A DNA stretch of 7,375 nt from an uncultured Spirochaetales bacterium (GCA_937902565.1 CALFMX010000204.1:1-7375), one strand, 5' to 3'. Shown: positions 1-5,918, counted from the stretch's first letter. Numbers and translations: made by a program. The notes: generated from the letters alone by a model not told the origin.

Positions 1-243
1 CCCGAGCGGCCACCCATTCGGCCCTCCAGGGTCCAGCACCGCATTTTGGAATCGATCGAGGAGTGGCGGCAGACTATCTGCCAGACATCGCGCTATAAGG
101 ATGACCTAGGCTTCATTCGGGACATGCACCGTCTTTTGCTTTATAAGGGATATATGTTCCCGGAGGTCCGTCGAGAAGATGCCGCGGTCTTGAACCCAAG
201 TGATGTATGTGGCCCCCGCATGGTATTTTCGGAGTCAAATTAA
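1..243 (+). CDS. C-terminal end of an unrecognised protein (5' partial)
   Basis: The frame is open from the first base to a TAA stop at 241-243, giving about 80 residues with no stop up to the left edge, so this is probably the tail of a longer gene. A TTG at 46 could serve as a start, but no Shine-Dalgarno sequence precedes it and the reading frame continues upstream, so I treat the gene as truncated by the window. The visible part is hydrophilic and charged, begins with a Pro/Arg-rich stretch (PERPPIRPSR), then looks helical, with an aromatic patch LLLYKGYMFPE near the middle. There is no signal peptide, membrane segment or motif that I can assign. No convincing terminator follows it closely. 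The reading frame is credible because of its position and openness, but I do not recognise the family. Confidence 0.5.
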   Translation, partial: PERPPIRPSRVQHRILESIEEWRQTICQTSRYKDDLGFIRDMHRLLLYKGYMFPEVRREDAAVLNPSDVCGPRMVFSESN

Positions 244-492
244 CGTTGGTCAGAATCTCCGTTCAGCAGATGAGATGGAAGAGGAAGAGAGGGCAAAAAA
301 AAGAAAAATGTAAACGAGAGAGCCCTGGAATATTGATTGGGCGAGCGGGTAGGTCGAGTTATATCAACGGTAGCAAGCGAGACGAGAGGAGACGAGAGAG
401 GCGCGCGCCAACGGGACACTGACAGGCAGACGGACGATGTGATGGCTTGCCTTCTCTCCTTCACACGTGCCGGGTTGTGACGGCGGTTGCGC

Positions 493-529
493 GCAAAGGC
501 GATCAGCTCGACCGTTGTTGGGCCTTTGT
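493..529 (+). repeat. Inverted repeat, possible RNA hairpin
   Basis: GCAAAGGC (493-500) pairs with GCCTTTGT (522-529) over 8 bp, including one G-T pair, around a 21-nt loop. About 20 nt further on is a T6 run (550-555), followed by TTGCG...CGCAA (554-558 with 567-571). The T run is too far from the stem for a normal intrinsic terminator. This may be a structured transcript or chance; the evidence is weak. Confidence 0.25.
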
Positions 530-690
530 CTGCTTGCGGCCACACACCCTTTTTTGCGACAGTCGGCGCAAGGGGATTGGATGAGGGTATGCGGGAGAGG
601 TGCACGTTTTGGAGATGAGACAGGGAAGAGGAAAAAAAGAAGAGCCTGCAGCCTTTTATTGAATTGATGGTGTAGCAGACTCAAGGCAGA

Positions 691-699
691 TGGTATACT
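691..699 (+). promoter_or_regulatory. Extended -10 promoter of the AlkZ-like gene
   Basis: TGG followed by TATACT (694-699) is an extended -10 element matching the sigma-70 consensus at five of six positions. No good -35 box lies 16-18 bp upstream (TGTAGC at 671-676), as is common for extended -10 promoters. Transcription would begin around 706-709, essentially at the ATG at 709, so the transcript would have no room for a Shine-Dalgarno sequence. Confidence 0.55.
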
Positions 700-708
700 G
701 GCACCGCC

Positions 709-1893
709 ATGCACGCGATTTCAATCGAAGAGATTCGTAATTTCAGACTCAGGAGCCACCACCTCGACCGCTGGTATGATCGAACGGAGGTCGAGGCGGT
801 TGTCGGTGGCTGTGGCATGCAGAACTCACCTCCCGGTGTGTGGGAGGCAGCCCTTGCCAATCGGATCGCCGCCTGTGATGGGCAGTGGATCGAGCGGTTG
901 TTGACTGAGGAGCGTACCCTCCTCCAGGCGTGGTCCATCAGGGGGGTGCCATTGGTCTTCCCTGTCAGTGGGAGCCATCTCTTCCTCTCCTCCCTTGTCG
1001 CCGAGGAGGGGGAGCGCTGGATCTATACCAGAGGTGCGTCGTGGGCTCTTGAAGAGCTGGGGATGGGGATTGAGGAGGCGCTCTCCCTTGTGGAGCGCGT
1101 CATGCCAAACCTCGATGGGGAGACTATTGTGGGCAAGGCTGCCCTCGATAGGCGGATAGCCGGGTGGGTGGAAGGACTCTTGAGCCCCACGCTTCAAGCG
1201 ATCTGGCAGCAGAAGTCAATCTATGATCCTCGAGGGAACCAAAGCCTCGGTGAGGCACTGGTCTCATTCTTGTTACGCCCCCTCTCGAGCAAGGGGTTGG
1301 TTGTTTTTGCCCAGCGTCATGGACAGGAACCTTCATTCACCTCCTATCGCACGTGGGTGGGCAAGGGGATCGAACTCGTCCCCCCTCCACAAACGACGCT
1401 CGTCGAGACATTCCTCCACTCCTATGGCCCGGCTACCGTGCGTCACTTCGCTTCCTGGCTTGGCTGCTCTCCCCAACAAGCCTCCCGTCTCTGGAACGAA
1501 GGCCATGATCGGATGGAGGCGGTGACGGTCTCCACACAGCGGCGGTATATGCTCACCCAAGATGTGCCCGCGCTGCTCAACCCCAGGCCCCTTGGACGCA
1601 GTACCCATCTGCTCGCTGCCCATGACCCGTACCTGGGCCTGCAGGATCGCGCGGTGATCTGTCCCCATACGGAGCACCAGCGCATCATATGGCAGACGGT
1701 GGCAAATCCCGGAGCCATCGTGCATGAGGGGGAGATTGTGGGCTATTGGAAATCACGGAAACGCGCTCACGTTCTGGATATGGAGCTCGTAGTGTGGGAA
1801 GGTGCGCAGCTGAAGGGCGACGCATTGATCCCCCTGGCTCAACACCATGCCCACGTTCGGGGCTGCACTCTTGGAACGCTGGTCATCACTTGA
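709..1893 (+). CDS. Winged-helix DNA-binding protein, AlkZ-like (HTH_42/DUF1006) family
   Basis: This 394-residue protein has the layout of the AlkZ/YcaQ superfamily, whose studied members are DNA glycosylases that remove alkylated bases or unhook interstrand crosslinks. Visible landmarks are RLRSHHL (13-19), then GMQNS (36-40) where the family's catalytic Q-x-Q or Q-x-D motif normally lies, WSIRGVPLVF (75-84) matching the W-x-x-RGT-type segment, YGPATVRHFASW (239-250), AAHDPYLGLQDR (303-314), and NPGAIVHEGEIVGYW (333-347) in the C-terminal beta region. Length is normal for the family. ATG at 709 is the first possible start after the in-frame TAG at 673 and leaves the usual short N-terminal lead. 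No ribosome binding site precedes it, and the -10 box ends 9 bp upstream. The third motif position is Ser rather than Gln or Asp, so glycosylase activity is uncertain. It is a single-gene unit, with a convergent tRNA gene downstream. Family assignment is fairly firm; substrate is unknown. Confidence 0.75.
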   Translation: MHAISIEEIRNFRLRSHHLDRWYDRTEVEAVVGGCGMQNSPPGVWEAALANRIAACDGQWIERLLTEERTLLQAWSIRGVPLVFPVSGSHLFLSSLVAEEGERWIYTRGASWALEELGMGIEEALSLVERVMPNLDGETIVGKAALDRRIAGWVEGLLSPTLQAIWQQKSIYDPRGNQSLGEALVSFLLRPLSSKGLVVFAQRHGQEPSFTSYRTWVGKGIELVPPPQTTLVETFLHSYGPATVRHFASWLGCSPQQASRLWNEGHDRMEAVTVSTQRRYMLTQDVPALLNPRPLGRSTHLLAAHDPYLGLQDRAVICPHTEHQRIIWQTVANPGAIVHEGEIVGYWKSRKRAHVLDMELVVWEGAQLKGDALIPLAQHHAHVRGCTLGTLVIT

Positions 1894-1904
1894 CAGTGGG
1901 CGCC

Positions 1905-1938
1905 TGAACAAACAAACCCCCACGCAAAGCGGGGGGGT
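1905..1938 (-). terminator. Intrinsic terminator of tRNA-Gly
   Basis: Positions 1916-1925 pair with 1929-1938 in a GC-rich 10-bp stem with one A-G mismatch (1922/1932) and a 3-nt loop. Read on the minus strand, the stem is followed by TTTGTTTGTTC (1916 down to 1906), which is a U-rich tail. The plus-strand side has no T run after the stem, so it is mainly oriented to stop the tRNA transcript. It may also lie in the 3' end of the convergent AlkZ-like mRNA, which stops at 1893. Confidence 0.8.
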
Positions 1939-1942
1939 CGAG

Positions 1943-2013
1943 AGCGCCCAACGGGAGTCGAACCCGCTTCTTCAGCTTGGAAGGCTGAGGTAATACCATT
2001 ATACGATAGGCGC
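1943..2013 (-). tRNA. tRNA-Gly(TCC)
   Basis: The minus strand folds as a complete 71-nt tRNA. The acceptor stem GCGCCTA pairs with TGGGCGC (one G-T pair), and the discriminator is T at 1943, as usual for bacterial tRNA-Gly. The anticodon stem TCAGC/GCTGA encloses the loop CTTCCAA with anticodon TCC, which reads GGA and, by wobble, other glycine codons. The T arm is GCGGG-TTCGACT-CCCGT. The 3' CCA is not encoded (CTC follows the discriminator), so it would be added after transcription. A promoter lies just upstream and an intrinsic terminator just downstream, so it is an independent single-tRNA unit. Confidence 0.95.
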
Positions 2014-2030
2014 ATGTGGTGTACTCACTG

Positions 2031-2060
2031 TATATAGAACATTAGTGGCCTCTTCGTCAA
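2031..2060 (-). promoter_or_regulatory. Promoter of tRNA-Gly
   Basis: On the minus strand TTGACG (2060-2055) is separated by 18 bp from TATATA (2036-2031). Transcription would start near 2024, leaving a leader of about 10 nt before the mature tRNA 5' end at 2013, to be removed by RNase P. Both boxes are close to the sigma-70 consensus. Confidence 0.7.
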
Positions 2061-2074
2061 GGGGCCCCGTGCGC

Positions 2075-2104
2075 TTGACAGGCGGTAGCCTCGATTGCTA
2101 CAAC
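2075..2104 (+). promoter_or_regulatory. Probable promoter of the PUR-domain gene
   Basis: A perfect -35 box TTGACA (2075-2080) is followed after 18 bp by TACAAC (2099-2104), which carries a TGC extension (2096-2098). The -10 lacks the final T of the consensus. A second candidate, TGC-TACGAT (2107-2115), lies 11 bp downstream but is 29 bp from the -35. The short gap between this promoter and the divergent tRNA promoter (2031-2060) suggests the two units are transcribed back to back. Confidence 0.5.
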
Positions 2105-2134
2105 CGTGCTACGATATGAGAGTAGGAGAGTACA

Positions 2135-2368
2135 ATGGGACAGCGTGGAGAGGTTTTTTCAACACGGATGGTCAAGAATGACCGTACGTATTTCTTTAAT
2201 GTGAAAGAGAACATCTATGGTGATATGTTTCTCAACATCGTTGAGAGCAAGGGATTGGCCGACAGTGACAAGTTCATCCGCCAGTCGATCGTCATCTACC
2301 AGGAGGACCTCGGGGAGTTTCTCAAGGAGCTGCAGAAGTCACTGGACTTCATCAAGCAGAATCGCTAG
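2135..2368 (+). CDS. PUR-domain nucleic-acid-binding protein (DUF3276, BpuR-like)
   Basis: A 77-residue protein starting MGQRGEVFSTRM and containing RTYFFNVKENIYGDMFLNIVESK, which resembles the single PUR-alpha repeat found in spirochaetes and Bacteroidota. The layout is beta strands (about 4-33) followed by a C-terminal helix (about 55-75, EDLGEFLKELQKSLDFI), typical of one PUR unit that works as a dimer. The Borrelia relative BpuR binds both RNA and DNA and modulates expression of erp genes; a similar regulatory or RNA-binding role here is inferred. The start is well supported by AGGAG at 2124-2128, six bases before ATG. It has its own likely promoter. Its 3' end overlaps the convergent rnhB by 17 bp, and no terminator is visible between them. 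Family assignment is good; the target is unknown. Confidence 0.8.
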   Translation: MGQRGEVFSTRMVKNDRTYFFNVKENIYGDMFLNIVESKGLADSDKFIRQSIVIYQEDLGEFLKELQKSLDFIKQNR

Positions 2369-2936
2369 GGATCTTGATCGTGAAGCTTCTGCGGTGGATG
2401 GGTGAGAGCCCATGCTCACTGCAGAGGCGGCGATGCTCTTTTGTCGGGTAGCCCTTGTGCTGCTCGAAGCGGTAGAGCGGCCACTTGGCTGCCGAGAGGT
2501 ACATGATCCGGTCCCGATGCTGCTTGGCCAGGATCGAGGCCGCCATGATGGGGGGGATGGTTGCATCCCCCTTTACTATTGCCTCGGCCGGGCAGGGGAG
2601 GAGGGGGCACCTGTTGCCGTCCACCAACGCCTTGGAGATGGACACCTCTGTGGCGACCTTGTCATAGGCGCGCTGCATCGCCACCATCGTGGCCTCGAGG
2701 ATGTTGAGGGTATCGATCTCGCGGGCCGTGGCCATGCCGGTGGCCCAGGCGATCGCCTGCTCCTTGATGAGCGCCTCCAGAGCCATGCGCCGCTTCTCGC
2801 TCAGTTTCTTCGAGTCGTTGAGCAGGTGGGTCGGGAAGACGGGGGGGAGGACGACGCAGGCGGCGACGACCGGACCGGCGAGCGGGCCGCGCCCCGCCTC
2901 GTCCAAACCACAGATATACCCTTCATGCTCCAACAC
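2352..2936 (-). CDS. rnhB: Ribonuclease HII
   Basis: RNase HII cuts RNA in RNA-DNA hybrids and nicks 5' of single ribonucleotides misincorporated into DNA, starting ribonucleotide excision repair. The 194-residue protein is full length for the family and shows its motifs: GLDEAGRGPLAGPV (10-23), NDSKKLS (40-46), DGN (106-108) and KGDATIPPIMAASILAK (122-138), followed by RDR (141-143). The four metal-binding acids are present as Asp12, Glu13, Asp106 and Asp124, with the last two 18 residues apart as in the E. coli enzyme. The start is GTG at 2936, supported by a strong GGGAGG (2947-2942) five bases upstream; a nearby ATG is out of frame. It diverges from smc with a shared promoter zone and converges on the PUR gene. 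All catalytic residues are intact. Confidence 0.96.
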   Translation of the reverse strand: MLEHEGYICGLDEAGRGPLAGPVVAACVVLPPVFPTHLLNDSKKLSEKRRMALEALIKEQAIAWATGMATAREIDTLNILEATMVAMQRAYDKVATEVSISKALVDGNRCPLLPCPAEAIVKGDATIPPIMAASILAKQHRDRIMYLSAAKWPLYRFEQHKGYPTKEHRRLCSEHGLSPIHRRSFTIKIPSDSA

Positions 2937-2941
2937 TTCTT

Positions 2942-2947
2942 CCTCCC
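2942..2947 (-). promoter_or_regulatory. Ribosome binding site fixing the GTG start of rnhB
   Basis: Minus-strand GGGAGG lies five bases upstream of GTG (2936-2934). It selects this GTG over the TTG that is the next codon and over the out-of-frame ATG slightly further in. Confidence 0.75.
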
Positions 2948-2957
2948 TTCGGTTTTA

Positions 2958-2966
2958 TGCTATAGT
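2958..2966 (+). promoter_or_regulatory. Extended -10 promoter of smc
   Basis: TGC followed by TATAGT (2961-2966) forms an extended -10 element with five of six consensus bases. The -35 region around 2937-2943 is poor. Transcription would start near 2973, giving a leader of about 32 nt before the TTG at 3005. It overlaps the oppositely oriented -10 of rnhB. Confidence 0.5.
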
Positions 2967-2986
2967 TGCCGATAGTACTGCGTCAA
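2959..2986 (-). promoter_or_regulatory. Promoter of rnhB
   Basis: On the minus strand TTGACG (2986-2981) is 16 bp from TATAGC (2964-2959). Transcription would begin near 2952, a few bases upstream of the ribosome binding site at 2947. Its -10 shares four base pairs with the smc -10. Confidence 0.55.
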
Positions 2987-2991
2987 GCAAT

Positions 2992-2998
2992 GAGAGGG
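2992..2998 (+). promoter_or_regulatory. Ribosome binding site fixing the TTG start of smc
   Basis: GAGAGGG lies six bases upstream of TTG at 3005. The in-frame ATG at 2990 overlaps this element and has no Shine-Dalgarno sequence of its own, and a TTG at 2966 lies within the -10 box. The TTG at 3005 also gives the N terminus MFLKSLEIYGFKSFADK that is usual for SMC proteins. Confidence 0.7.
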
Positions 2999-3004
2999 TG
3001 CGCC

Positions 3005-5854
3005 TTGTTTCTGAAAAGTCTTGAAATCTATGGATTCAAATCATTTGCCGATAAGGTGAAGCTTGACTTCTCCAGTGGCATCACCAGCCTGCTCGGCCCC
3101 AATGGGTGCGGCAAGAGCAATATCGTCGATGCCATCAAGTGGGTGCTCGGCGAACAGTCGACAAAGACGCTGAGGGCCGGTCGGATGGAGGATGTGATCT
3201 TCAACGGTACCGACTCGCGCAAGCCCCTGCAGGTTGCCGAGGTGACCCTCGTCCTTTCAAACGAGGAGGGACACCTTCCCATCGAAGGGAGTGAGGTCGA
3301 ACTCAAGCGGCGGATCTTCAGAAGCGGGGAGAGCGAGTACTATCTCAATCGCAACCGGGTGTTGTTGCGCAATATTCGTGAACTCTTCTTCGACACCGGG
3401 GTAGGCAAGAGCGCCTACTCGATCATGGAGCAGGGGAAGATCGACCAGATCCTCTCCTCGCGTCCCGAGGACCGGCGCTACATCTTCGAGGAGGCGGCGG
3501 GCATCTCGCGCTTCAAGGCGGAGAGCCAGGAGGCGGAGCGCAAGCTGTTGAGGACCGATGAGAACATCGTCCAGGTCGAGACGGTTCTCAAAGAGGTGAA
3601 GCGCAGCTATGAGACGAAGAAGAACCAGGCCTCAAAGGCGGCCAGCTACCGCTCCCTCAAGCGGGAGCAGTTCGCCCTCGAGGTCGATGTCCAGCTCTCG
3701 ACCCTGCAGAGCTACATGCTGCTCAAGGAGAAGCGGATCGAGGAGCGGGCGCAGGCGGACCGGGATTTTGAGGCCAAGAGAGCCGATCTCTCGGGCTTTG
3801 ACGAGACCATCGGGATGCTGCAGGAGAAGATGAGGGGCCATGGCGCTGACCGGATCTACATCCAGACCGAGATCGAGCGCCTCAATGAGTCCAACAAGGG
3901 CAAGGCTGACAAGCTGCAGCTCCTCTCCACCCGCCTGCAGGACTTCCTGGTGCAGAAGGAGCGCTCCCAGGTCGCTGCTGAGTCGATTCTTGAGCGCATC
4001 GAGCGGGACCGCACCCAGAATGATGAGCGACGATCGGATATGATCAGCGCCGAAGAGGCGCAGGAGCGCCTCAGAGGTGAGATTGCCAAGAGTGAGCGGG
4101 TCGTCGAACAGACCAGGTCGACCATCACCCGCCAAAACGACGAGATCGCTGGCCTTGAGGCGGAGAACGTCTCCCTTGAGGGGGAGATCGATGAGCTTGC
4201 CACCGTCATAAAGGAGCTGGGCGACGTCATCGTCATCCAGCTCGAGGGGAAGCTCAAGGAGAGTGGATACAACCTCAAGCGTAAGGGTGAGGCCCGGGCG
4301 AGTCTCTTTGCTGCCATCGAGGCGCTGAAGCGGGCCATCGAAGAGCAACAGCACTTCCTCTCCCGCCTCAAGGAGACGGAGCTCTCCTCAGAAGACCTCC
4401 TGGAGCGTGAGATCTCCTTCCACCAGAACACCAGTGCCGCGGTTGCCCGCATCGGGGAGTTGGTAGGCGGGTATGAGGCGATGCTGCCGACCTTCATCGA
4501 TGACCTGATCGCCCCTGAGGGGATCATCAGCGAGAAGAGCCGCAGTGATGAGCGGATGGGGGAGCTGAGGCGGCGTACCGTCGCCAACCGGGAGCGGGTA
4601 CGCACCCTCAGGGAGGACAACGAGCTCTTGACCGGTGACCTCGAGCAGATGGTGGCCCTGATCTCTGACCAACGGGTTGCCCTCAACCAGCTGGAGGCCC
4701 AGAGGGAGGCGAGCCGGCAGATGATGGCCCAGCTCCAGCGCTCCATCACCGAGCAGGAGTACCAGTACAAGGACGCCCTCTCGCAGGCCCAGGGGGCCGA
4801 AGAGAAGATCTGGGAGACGCAAGAGGATATCCGAAGTGTCGAGATCGAGGTTGAGGAGACGCGTGAACGCATCGCCATGCACAACGACGACCTTGCCGCC
4901 TTGATCACGGTCATCGACTCCCTGAACGATGAGATCCAGCAGAAGATCGGGCAGAAGGGGACGAGGTACGAGGAGCTGCAGGACCTGAGGACCGAGCGGG
5001 AGAAGCTCGCCCTGCACATCCAGCAGCTCGATGAGAATATTGCAGGCATCTTCACCAAATTCTTCGATGAGTACGGCAAGAGCCTGAAGGAGTACGAGAA
5101 CCGTCTCTCAGAGGAGATCGAGGAGCTGCCCATCCTCCGCGCCCGCCTCGATGATGTACGCCGCCAGCTCAATGGCATGGGCTACATCAACCAGATGGCC
5201 GAGGAGGAGTTTGCCGAGGTCAAGGAGCAACACGACTTCCTCACCAAACAGCTCGATGACCTGATGAAGGCCAAGGCGGACCTCTCTGAGGTGGTCACCA
5301 AGATCAAGACCGAGAGCGAGGAGCTCTTCCTCTCCAGCTACCGGCAGATCTCCCAGAACTTCCAGGCGATGTTCCGCCGCCTCTTCGGCGGCGGTCGGGC
5401 GGAGCTCTCGCTCAGCGATCCGGAGAACGTGCTGGAGAGCGGGATCGACATCCTCGCCCAGCCGCCGGGCAAGAAGCTGACCCACCTGACCCTGCTCAGC
5501 GGCGGGGAGCGCTCGATGACGGCGGTGGCTCTGCTCTTTGCCACCTATCAGGTAAAGCCATCCCCCTTCTGTGTCCTCGATGAGATCGACGCCGCCCTCG
5601 ATGACCGGAACATCGGCTACTTCCTCGCCGTCCTCGAGGAGTTTGCACAGAAGAGCCAGTTCATCATCATCACGCACAACAAGCATACCGTGATGGGCAG
5701 CCAGACGCTTTTGGGCGTCACGCAGATGGAGCCGGGCGTCTCGACGATGGTCAGTTACAAGATCGGTCACCTCGAAAGTGGCGACGTCATCCTCAACGAG
5801 GAGAGCGAGGCGGTTGATTTCGATGCAGAGGGGCACAGTGTCACCACTTCTTGA
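3005..5854 (+). CDS. smc: Chromosome segregation ATPase SMC, short form
   Basis: SMC dimers fold and separate chromosomes by ATP-driven loop extrusion, normally with ScpA and ScpB, which are not in this window. The TTG start gives 949 residues. The N-terminal head has MFLKSLEIYGFKSFADK (1-17), Walker A GPNGCGKS (31-38) and Q-loop Gln143. The C-terminal head has LFGGGRAEL (from 793), signature LSGGERS (831-837), Walker B Asp859 with catalytic Glu860, the D-loop LDD (865-867) and switch His891. The conserved LNGMGYIN stretch is at 722-729. Between the heads lie long charged coiled coils, free of proline from 155 to 494 and from 505 to 708. The only prolines between are 495 and 504, in a short segment IGELVGGYEAMLPTFIDDLI (483-502) at mid-length. 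Family members are usually about 1150-1190 residues with a hinge of about 150 residues; I cannot find a canonical hinge here. It diverges from rnhB. ATPase residues are all present, so it should be active. Confidence 0.96.
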   Translation: MFLKSLEIYGFKSFADKVKLDFSSGITSLLGPNGCGKSNIVDAIKWVLGEQSTKTLRAGRMEDVIFNGTDSRKPLQVAEVTLVLSNEEGHLPIEGSEVELKRRIFRSGESEYYLNRNRVLLRNIRELFFDTGVGKSAYSIMEQGKIDQILSSRPEDRRYIFEEAAGISRFKAESQEAERKLLRTDENIVQVETVLKEVKRSYETKKNQASKAASYRSLKREQFALEVDVQLSTLQSYMLLKEKRIEERAQADRDFEAKRADLSGFDETIGMLQEKMRGHGADRIYIQTEIERLNESNKGKADKLQLLSTRLQDFLVQKERSQVAAESILERIERDRTQNDERRSDMISAEEAQERLRGEIAKSERVVEQTRSTITRQNDEIAGLEAENVSLEGEIDELATVIKELGDVIVIQLEGKLKESGYNLKRKGEARASLFAAIEALKRAIEEQQHFLSRLKETELSSEDLLEREISFHQNTSAAVARIGELVGGYEAMLPTFIDDLIAPEGIISEKSRSDERMGELRRRTVANRERVRTLREDNELLTGDLEQMVALISDQRVALNQLEAQREASRQMMAQLQRSITEQEYQYKDALSQAQGAEEKIWETQEDIRSVEIEVEETRERIAMHNDDLAALITVIDSLNDEIQQKIGQKGTRYEELQDLRTEREKLALHIQQLDENIAGIFTKFFDEYGKSLKEYENRLSEEIEELPILRARLDDVRRQLNGMGYINQMAEEEFAEVKEQHDFLTKQLDDLMKAKADLSEVVTKIKTESEELFLSSYRQISQNFQAMFRRLFGGGRAELSLSDPENVLESGIDILAQPPGKKLTHLTLLSGGERSMTAVALLFATYQVKPSPFCVLDEIDAALDDRNIGYFLAVLEEFAQKSQFIIITHNKHTVMGSQTLLGVTQMEPGVSTMVSYKIGHLESGDVILNEESEAVDFDAEGHSVTTS

Positions 5855-5879
5855 CAGGGCTCGCGCTCTACGGTATAAG
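5851..5879 (+). promoter_or_regulatory. Promoter of ffh-rpsP overlapping the smc stop codon
   Basis: A perfect -35 TTGACA (5851-5856) and TATAAG (5874-5879) are separated by the optimal 17 bp. The smc stop codon TGA (5852-5854) lies inside the -35 box. Transcription would start near 5886, giving a leader of about 33 nt before ffh. This is the strongest promoter match in the window. Confidence 0.75.
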
Positions 5880-5918
5880 GTATGACTTGGGCACTTTGGC
5901 CAGAGATAGAGAAGGGTA

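Larger units (their letters stand above)
244..708. other. 465-bp gap without a convincing gene
   Basis: Open frames occur on both strands here, but they are basic or low-complexity, lack ribosome binding sites and match no family I know. What can be seen: purine-rich runs on the plus strand (about 268-320, 371-400 and 595-645), an A8 tract at 295-302, a tandem 10-bp repeat GAGACGAGAG at 379-388 and 389-398, perfect 10-bp palindromes GGCGCGCGCC (400-409) and TTGCGCGCAA (487-496), and an inverted repeat at 493-529. It may hold the 3' untranslated region of the upstream gene, a small RNA or a decayed gene. I looked for RNase P RNA, tmRNA and SRP RNA signatures by eye and saw none. Confidence 0.5.

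Noticed and set aside
521..555. GGCC...GGCC stem followed by a T6 run as a plus-strand terminator
   Set aside because: The continuous stem is only 4 bp, the loop is 13 nt, and about eight bases separate it from the T run. It lies almost 300 bp past the nearest stop codon.
467..667. A 66-residue plus-strand frame (GTG start) in the left gap
   Set aside because: No Shine-Dalgarno sequence precedes the GTG, the composition is Arg/Gly/Cys-rich without pattern, and I recognise no family.
240..714. Overlapping minus-strand frames of 121 and 116 residues in the left gap
   Set aside because: They overlap each other in different frames, have low-complexity Ser/Pro/Phe composition and show no ribosome binding site or known motif.
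1890..1895. TTGACA across the stop of the AlkZ-like gene, as at the smc stop
   Set aside because: No acceptable -10 box lies 15-19 bp downstream; that stretch falls in the terminator hairpin. The likeness to 5851-5856 is probably chance.
2398..2413. ATGGG/CCCAT hairpin as a terminator between the PUR gene and rnhB
   Set aside because: It is only 5 bp, lies inside rnhB coding sequence and has no T run on either strand.
3856..5178. A 440-residue minus-strand open frame inside smc
   Set aside because: It is almost entirely Ser, Arg and Leu, as expected from reading the complement of Glu/Arg/Leu-rich coiled-coil codons. It shows no domain features.
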